Positions 8,041-13,902 of a stretch of 13,902 bases of DNA are shown piece by piece. Every line of letters starts with the position of its first letter. Positions within the stretch are counted from its first letter, which is position 1. A program made the position numbers and the translations under genes. The DNA is from Ettlia oleoabundans (Eukaryota > Chlorophyta > Chlorophyceae > Chlamydomonadales). Below the pieces are notes generated by a model. That model had not been told where the DNA came from, searched no databases, and saw only the letters and a list, made by a program, of their open reading frames with translations. The stretch lies in NCBI GenBank assembly GCA_019693395.1, contig JAAMXP010005724.1:1-13902 (forward strand), written 5' to 3'.

Positions 8041-11000
8041 GGCGACTCTAACCCACGCTCCCGTTACTGCTGCAACCAGTGGGAGGCTTGCAGCGGCCCT
8101 GAACGGCAGCTTGGCAAAATGGCAGTGGTCCGTGCTCGCCACAGGTGCGGTGTTTCCTGCTCATGCAGACTCAAAATCTGTGATTGTGTATCCTCCCTGC
8201 CGCGCAAGTCACGCTTTGAGCCGAACAGGCGCGTCCTCTTGGCCTGCACCGGCGGGTGGGCGGTGGGTGGCGCCCAACCTGGGTTGCTGTGCCCCTTCTG
8301 CAGCCAGCCAGAAATCACCAATCAGCGTCCTAACCTTTTCTTTGTAGGGGATACCACTGTTTTAGTCCAAAGAACATTTTGCGTTAAGTCTTTGACTTTT
8401 CTGACCGCAGTCGCACAGCTGATGGGGCACCCCGCCGCCGCTGGGCTGCCGCCAACTCTGGGACAGCACCCAGGTCAAGCGGCTTGGATGACCATGGCAT
8501 CCCTCTTCACCCTGGCAGCCAGCATGAGTACGTCGCAGCACCATCACCATGCCAGCCCTGGCCTACCCGAACCTCATGCCATGCGCCTCCTGCATTGGCC
8601 CTGCCTGGGCAGATAGTAGGCTGCAGCCTCAGGCAGCACAGCTGGATGCCATCCGCTGATCGCGCTGCCTGCACCGCATGTGCTTCCCATGTTGCAGGCG
8701 GGGTGCTGTACTATATGGCTCGCACAACTTGGGAGGGAATGGAGCCCTATGTGTTCTACCAGAGCAGCCGCAGCGCGCCGGTGCGTATGTGTTGCATAAA
8801 TGAGCCGATTCACAGAGCACCCAAGGCTGCTGTTGGCTGCAATCAACACGTGTAGTGCTGCAGTTGCCATGAGCGATGCATCTTGGCTGCCTGCTGGTAT
8901 ATCTCACCCTCTTGCTCTCATCCTGGAGCTATCCCAAAGCTTTAAGCCCAGCTATTTACAAGCGTGCGTCACGGTGGCATCATCAACCCATATGCTTTAC
9001 CAATTCCTTGCAGGCCCCTTTGCTTCTGCACGGAGTGGATGTCACAGGCAGCCGCTTCTTCGGCCGCCCCGCAGTGCAGCAGGCAGCGGAGTTTGCGGCG
9101 CAAGCCCACAGGCGAGTGCTCAGTGGCAGACAGACGTGCTGCGTGCTTATCAGATGCTGTGGCGGCATGATTCCCTGGCCCCTTGGGGCCTCTAAGGACC
9201 TCTGCTGGGTGGTTAGGTTGCAGCTGCACGAGTTTACCCAGCTTGGGTGTGAACTGATCCTCTTGTGATGCAGGGGCCAGATGCGCAAGACGCGCAGCCC
9301 CTACGTCACCCATTGCATAGAGACAGCCCTCATTGTTGAGGGGCTGCTGTCACCCACAGAAGATGACGAGCGGTGAGTGCTGTGGCGGCATATGGCGGCA
9401 CATGTGTAGAGCTTCTGGTACCTGTTGCTGGTCTGCCTCTACGCATGTTTGTTAAAGCTGCTGACGGCTGTTCAACCCTCGTCGTGACCCGCACCCTCAT
9501 TTCGCCCTGCCCTGGCCTGCCACATCGCGTTCCTTGCCCCTTGTTGCAGCGCCGAGGCAGCTGTGATTGCCGCCCTTCTGCATGATGTACTGGATGACAC
9601 AGAGGTCGAGGCTGGGGAGGTGGAGGAGCTGTTTGGGGAGCAGGTGGGTGGCGTGCATTGCTGAGAGGGAAATTTCTGCACTCGGGCTGGAAACTACTAC
9701 CCATCCACGAGCCATGGCTGGGAAATGCTGCCAGCCTCCCGTTGGGGATGCAAACAGTTAGCATTGCATGGATCACAGCTGCTGCTTTTTTGTTGGTCTT
9801 GCCAGGCTGCTGACGGACATAAAGTCAATTCCTTGTAAATGTGCGAAACCTGTTGCTCTTATTTTGCAGCGATAAGGGCGATGAATCATGTATACAAAAA
9901 CAGACAACATAAACAACTACAGAAAAAACCAAATTTGTTTGTACAAAAAGTCAAGAGAGTCCATTAAAAACACAGAAAACCTTAAGAAAAACTTTCAAAA
10001 CAACTAAGAACTTGAAAATGTTGAAAACCATTCCTTTTAGTTTAGGGTTAAATTTGTGTACTGTTTAGGACACAAAAAATGATGTTTTTTTATTCAGACC
10101 AAGACCTAAAAAAAAATCAAACGGATAAATCTACAAGATTTAAAGAGAAAGTCGAGAAAAGGTTGCTAGTGAATTGGCTAAATTCATGAAACAAAGTTGC
10201 GACGTAGCTTGCTCAGCTGTCACTGACCTCACAACAGCCAGGTGCATCTGACCTTTCGCCACCCATCTTCATCCAGAGCTCAAGTCACCATACGTTCTCC
10301 CCCCTCCTCCCTTTCCAGGTTGCCAGCATGGTTGCCAAGGTGTCACAACTTTCCACCACCAACCAAATTGTGCGCCGCCGCCTACGGGTGGAGTCCGCAC
10401 AGCCCACCAAGGAGGAAGAGACGCAGCTGAGGTGTGTGCGTGTGTTGTGGAGTGACTACGCCGCTAGAAACCCTAGCAGCAGTTTCATCTTGAATTTCTC
10501 GATTCCCTTCAGTTGCGCAAGCACATCCATCCTCTTGCGTTAAATACATACATAATGTGGCCTTTGCTTCCACCCTGCCTCGCACCGTAGGGACATGATC
10601 CTGACTATGGTGGGGGAGCCTCTGGTGATTGCCATCAAGCTGGCTGACAGGCTGCACAACATGCGCACTGTGTGAGTGGGGCGCGGGGACGGGCAGGGGG
10701 CTGCGATGGGTACAATGGAGGGTCAGGCGTTGGAGTGAGTAAGCGTTGCCTTTACCCTACTAGTTGCCTTGAAAGATTGCGCTTCAAGCTAAGCTTGCAT
10801 GATCCTGCCCGACCCCCTAATTCGTCCAACGCCACACCAAATCCACTCAAACCCCCAATCTCTGCAGCTACGCTCTGTCTCATGAGAAGCAGCAGGCGGT
10901 GGCCAGCGAGACCCGCCGCGTTTGGTGTTCGCTGGCAGAGCGGCTTGGCATGTTTGCACTCAAGGTAAGCAACAACAGCAGCTGTCCAGTTGGCGGTGTC

Positions 11001-13866
11001 CGTGCGGGTGCCTTGGCTTTCGCCTGGCTTCAGCTGTTGGGGCTCAGGGTACTGCCAGAGAGCATGCTTGCAGCAGCAGTTTGGCATCATTTGCCGGGCA
11101 TGCTGGGGTTCGCAGATTGGACTGGCGCTATTACCCCCAGCTGTCACTTGTTTGCTCCTGGCCTTCCCGCACTAAAATCAATGCCTTTGAAATAGCATGT
11201 AACCAAGCACAACTTACAAGTGTTTTTCCGCTCCTCCACCCGCCTTTCTTGCACTGCCGTAGAGTGAGCTGGAGGACCTGTGCTTCGCGGTACTGCAGCC
11301 GGGGGAGTACCGCACGCTGCGTCGACAGCTGGATGAGCTATGGGGGGTGCCCACCATACCAGAGCAGGTGTGTGACTGCATGCGATGCTCAGGGTGTTTT
11401 GCGACCGTGTGTTGCGACAATCCTCAGTGGGATTACGATTACATTCCCTACAGGGGATTGGGAATCGGTGTGTTTCCTCGACAAAGGGAGTAGTGCTTCT
11501 CCTGGCGAGGTGGCTTTGGTCAATTTACTGCACATGTCACTGCTGAACCTTGGCCCCATGTTTGTTACCACCTCTGCACGCCACTTCTTTCATTTTCGTA
11601 TCCTTGTAGGCATTTTGACCTATGTTTATCCCTCTCCTTCACCATACCTAAACCCTGCAGGCCGTGTCTTCAGTCGACAGCTGCCTGTCTGAGTCATATG
11701 ATTATCGGGTGGAAGCTGATGGCTTGTTGCAACTCACCACAACTCCTACAGCCACCTCTACTGTTGCCCCTGCTGCGGCTTCTGCCGCCGGTTCGAGCGG
11801 CACCGTTGGTGGCACTTCCACCACCACTCCGGCAGTAAGCGGCAGCCATACAGACGGCAGCCATAGCGGGGCCAAGGGCGCAAGCGATGCGGCAGCTGCC
11901 GCCACTATGGCAGTGCTTGAGCGCCGCCAATCGCATGCTGCTACCAGCACAAGCACAAGCAGTGGCAGCAGCAACAGCAGTGGCAGAGTGAGCGGCGGTA
12001 GAGCCAGCAGCAAAGCCAAGAGTAGCGGCAAAAACGGCAACGCAGCGGGCAAAAGCATCTCAACGGACGATGGGGACTTCAGCTGGCTCACTCCTCAGCA
12101 GATGGAGGTAGGCATGGGGTGAAAGATGCAGTTTCACGTGCTGGCTGGCAAGCTGTGTATCACTGGCGTCACTTGCAAGAGCCTGGCTGAAGAATGCTTC
12201 AGCGCCTCCTTGACTGTGGTGCCTGTCACCCGTCTGCCGGTCAGGCTGCAGCCTCAACTCCTGCCTCCTATTATTGCCTGTCCCATTCTTGTCTTCCACA
12301 CCCCTTTTGCCACCATATGCCTCATGTTTGCAGGCCAAGCAACTCATAGACAGCGTGCTGCCCTTCGATGCGACCACCTTCAACATCGAAAAGCTGCGCA
12401 AGGGCGTGCGGTGGGTGTTGCTTGTGCATAGGCGTTACAACATTCACGGTTGGCTCGTCGACGTTGGCTCGACTACATTCGGCTTGTGCCGTGCCATGCT
12501 GTTGCTTGTACATTGGCGGTACAACATTCACGGTTGGCTCGCCGACCTTGGCTCGACTACAGTCGGCTTGTGCCGTGCCATGCTGTTGCTTGTACATTGG
12601 CGGTACAACATTCACGATTGGCTCGCCGACGTTGGCTCGACTACCGTCGTCTTGTGCCGTGCCATGCTAACCCTGTGGCGCGCCATGACAACCCAACCTG
12701 CGGCTTGGCTTCTTGTTGCCATATCGTGCATGCTACAGAGGACGGCGTGGCCTGGAGGTGCTGCAGTCCTGCGCCCAGCTTCTCATGCGCGAGATTGGAA
12801 CTGAGAGTTTGGCCAGTGGTCTGGAGGTGTCAGTACAGGTGGGGGTTTCAGGAAGGGCTGCTGGAGGTGTGGGAGTTGGGAGAGTTTGAGTTTGATACCA
12901 GTAGCGGTATGTTGTGGTATGGGGATGTGGCGGTATGTGTTAATCATGTTCCCTGCCGTATTTGCCTTATTGGGCTTTGCCTGGTATTGTGGTTGGCTGC
13001 AGGGCCGGCTCAAGAGCCTGTACAGTACCTTCAAGAAGATGTCCCGCAAGCGTGTACCGCTCTCTGAGGTAAGTGGTGGGCCTGTACAACCGCGGTACAA
13101 CTGCTGGGCCTGTCAACTCTCTTGATTGCTTGATCAGCATGCGCCGTAGGTCGTGTACGTTGTTTTATCTTATGGGAGGTGCACTATCTTGCGCAACATC
13201 ACTGGGGCACCTGCCGTGCTGTTTGCCTACATGCTGTTGCCTCCCTTCTCGCCTCGCCATTCTGTGTTTGTTGGCAGTTTCAGTCGTCATCATTAGGGTG
13301 TGTTCGTCTACTGCCTGCATCCCATGTCGTATCTATGTTTTGTACTGCAGGTGTATGATGCGCGGGCACTGCGAGTGGTAGTCGACGACGAGGGTGGAAG
13401 GTGCGTGCAGCTGCCGCAAACACATTCCCGTACCACTGCTCACCTGACCGCCTCCCACCCAAGTGCATGCTGCCTGTCGTGCCGCACATAAGATTGGATC
13501 ACTGGTGTAAGCAAAACGCTGTTGGATGAAAGCGTATACGCATTGCTGAGCAAGCTGGTGCAGCATCTCAAGCCGCCATGAGGCGACGTTGGATGTTTTG
13601 CAGCTACCCAGTTCGCATAAGTCCCTCTTTTGCTGCCCATCACTGTTGCTGCTGCTTTCTGCCGTTTGGGTTCAAGCCTCAGACTATGCTTCATCAGTGT
13701 CAGGAAGCTTGTAGTTGGATTTTTCAAGTATCTTTGCGTCTTTGCACAATAAGTGTGCAGGCGTCAGGCGGAGGCCATTGCTGCGTGCTACAAGCTGCTG
13801 CCGGCTGTGCACCGCCTGTTCCGCCCGGTGCCAGGAGAGCAGGACGATTACATTGCCCAGCCCAAG
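8039..13866 (+). CDS. RelA/SpoT homologue (RSH), (p)ppGpp hydrolase/synthetase, probably plastid; 3' end outside window
   Basis: RSH enzymes make and degrade the alarmone (p)ppGpp, in algae and plants mostly in the plastid. Exons: 8039-8144, 8411-8527, 8698-8780, 9014-9111, 9274-9372, 9550-9643, 10319-10431, 10591-10671, 10868-10964, 11263-11367, 11661-12107, 12334-12410, 12739-12838, 13003-13068, 13351-13400, 13761-13866. They total 613 codons in one consistent frame. Residues 1-100 are a weakly predicted transit peptide plus linker with a hydrophobic patch. The HD domain spans about 103-330: R139 and H148 (GQMRKTRSPYVTH), H179-D180 and D183-D184 (LLHDVLDDT), D256 and N260 (KLADRLHNMRT), ending SELEDLCFAVLQP. 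A low-complexity insert fills about 355-470. The synthetase domain begins GRLKSLYSTFKKM (540) and VYDARALRVVV (562, includes D564), and reaches DDYIAQPK at 613. The YQSLH and EVQIRT motifs and any TGS/ACT domains lie past the right edge. Exon 1 is the least certain part. All introns are GT-AG except one GC-AG. Confidence 0.93.
9112..9273 (+). other. GC-AG intron in the RSH gene
   Basis: Exon 4 ends CACAG followed by GCGAGT, and exon 5 begins GGGCCAGATGCG after ATGCAG. Only a GC donor at 9112 joins them as AHRGQMRKT, the invariant RSH sequence. The nearest GT (9116) would give a shifted frame beginning GPDAQD and lose the HD domain. Apart from the C, the donor keeps the AG|GynAGT-type consensus normally seen in GC introns. 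Confidence 0.85.
9875..10200. other. AT-rich island inside an RSH intron
   Basis: Within the 675-base intron 9644-10318, composition drops abruptly to about 28% GC (hand count for 9901-10140), against a GC-rich surrounding. The plus strand is A-rich, with runs such as AAAAAACC and TAAAAAAAAATC. It has no ORF of note and no clear terminal inverted repeats; there is a 10-base palindrome, TTTGTACAAA, at 9938-9947. Similar words (GAATCATG near 9882, AATTCATG near 10181) flank it. An organellar DNA insertion or a decayed mobile element are the main options. The exons on both sides belong to one gene, so it is not an assembly join between unrelated contigs. Confidence 0.8.
11739..12075 (+). other. 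Coding low-complexity insert between RSH hydrolase and synthetase domains
   Basis: Most of the 447-base exon 11 codes a Thr/Ala, then Ser/Gly, then Ser/Lys/Asn-rich stretch (for example STSTSSGSSNSSGRVSGG). It is flanked by ordinary sequence (SESYDYRVEADG before, DDGDFSWLTPQQME after). It lies in the hinge between the HD and nucleotidyltransferase domains, the place through which these two activities are coordinated in the family. Confidence 0.8.
12417..12668 (+). repeat. 3 x 84-bp minisatellite in an RSH intron
   Basis: Three head-to-tail copies of exactly 84 bases, 12417-12500, 12501-12584 and 12585-12668, begin GTTGCTTGTrCATwGGCG and end TGCCGTGCCATGCT. Copies 2 and 3 differ by few bases; copy 1 is more diverged. 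Each unit holds an internal TTGGCTCG...TTGGCTCG direct repeat around GyCGACsT. The array starts six bases after the donor at 12411 and stays open in all three plus frames as 28-residue units. Confidence 0.93.
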
Positions 13867-13902
13867 GTGTGTGACTGGGTGGGTGATATATGGGTGGGTG
13901 GG

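Noticed and set aside
10035..10050. Telomere-like TTTAGGG motif in the AT-rich island
   Set aside because: Only one copy is present (10041-10047), preceded by an imperfect TTTTAG. One heptamer is expected by chance in AT-rich DNA and gives no evidence for an interstitial telomere.
12417..12668. Possible CRISPR-like or protein-repeat gene
   Set aside because: The 84-base units abut without spacers and lie between a functional donor and acceptor of the RSH gene, so this is a minisatellite in an intron, not a CRISPR array or independent repeat protein.

Overview
The window looks like nuclear DNA of a green alga (Chlorophyta). Coding is GC-rich and split into many short exons by GT-AG introns that mostly end in TGCAG. 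Two convergent genes have the TGTAA poly(A) element typical of chlorophytes. One gene is a plant/algal-type RelA/SpoT homologue with a possible plastid-targeting leader. No bacterial operon, tRNA, rRNA, CRISPR array or intact transposon is visible. The first 15 bases match the 3' part of the Tn5/Nextera mosaic end, so the left edge is probably a raw contig end with adapter left on it.

Layout. (1) 216-3260, plus strand: 3' part of a coiled-coil gene, seven exons and 350 residues visible. All six introns are phase 0. It may be a NUF2-type kinetochore protein, but this is tentative. (2) 3261-3887: convergent 3' UTRs with one TGTAA signal per strand. (3) 5439-3888, minus strand: 3' part of a gene for URI/Bud27, the unconventional prefoldin. 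Its C-terminal landmarks are clear; its 5' exon(s) were not found. (4) 5440-5804: unresolved divergent region. (5) about 5805-7462, plus strand: a low-complexity Ala/Ser/Gln/Pro-rich protein of unknown function, with a tentative three-exon model. (6) 7463-8038: intergenic, with a doubtful minus-strand small ORF (8040-7810) overlapping the start of the next gene. (7) 8039-13866 and beyond the right edge, plus strand: a 16-exon (partial) RelA/SpoT homologue. It has a full HD (ppGpp hydrolase) domain, a roughly 130-residue Ser/Thr/Gly/Ala insert, and the first half of the ppGpp synthetase domain. The 16 exons sum to 1839 nt (613 codons) and every splice phase agrees.

The most unusual structure is in the RSH gene. 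It has a GC-AG intron, an AT-rich island of about 28% GC inside one intron, and a perfectly phased 3 x 84 bp minisatellite inside another intron that stays open in the upstream exon's reading frame. The genes do not form an obvious functional unit: cytoskeletal/kinetochore-like coiled coil, RNA-polymerase-assembly prefoldin, unknown protein and plastid stringent-response enzyme. I found no convincing new multi-gene system.
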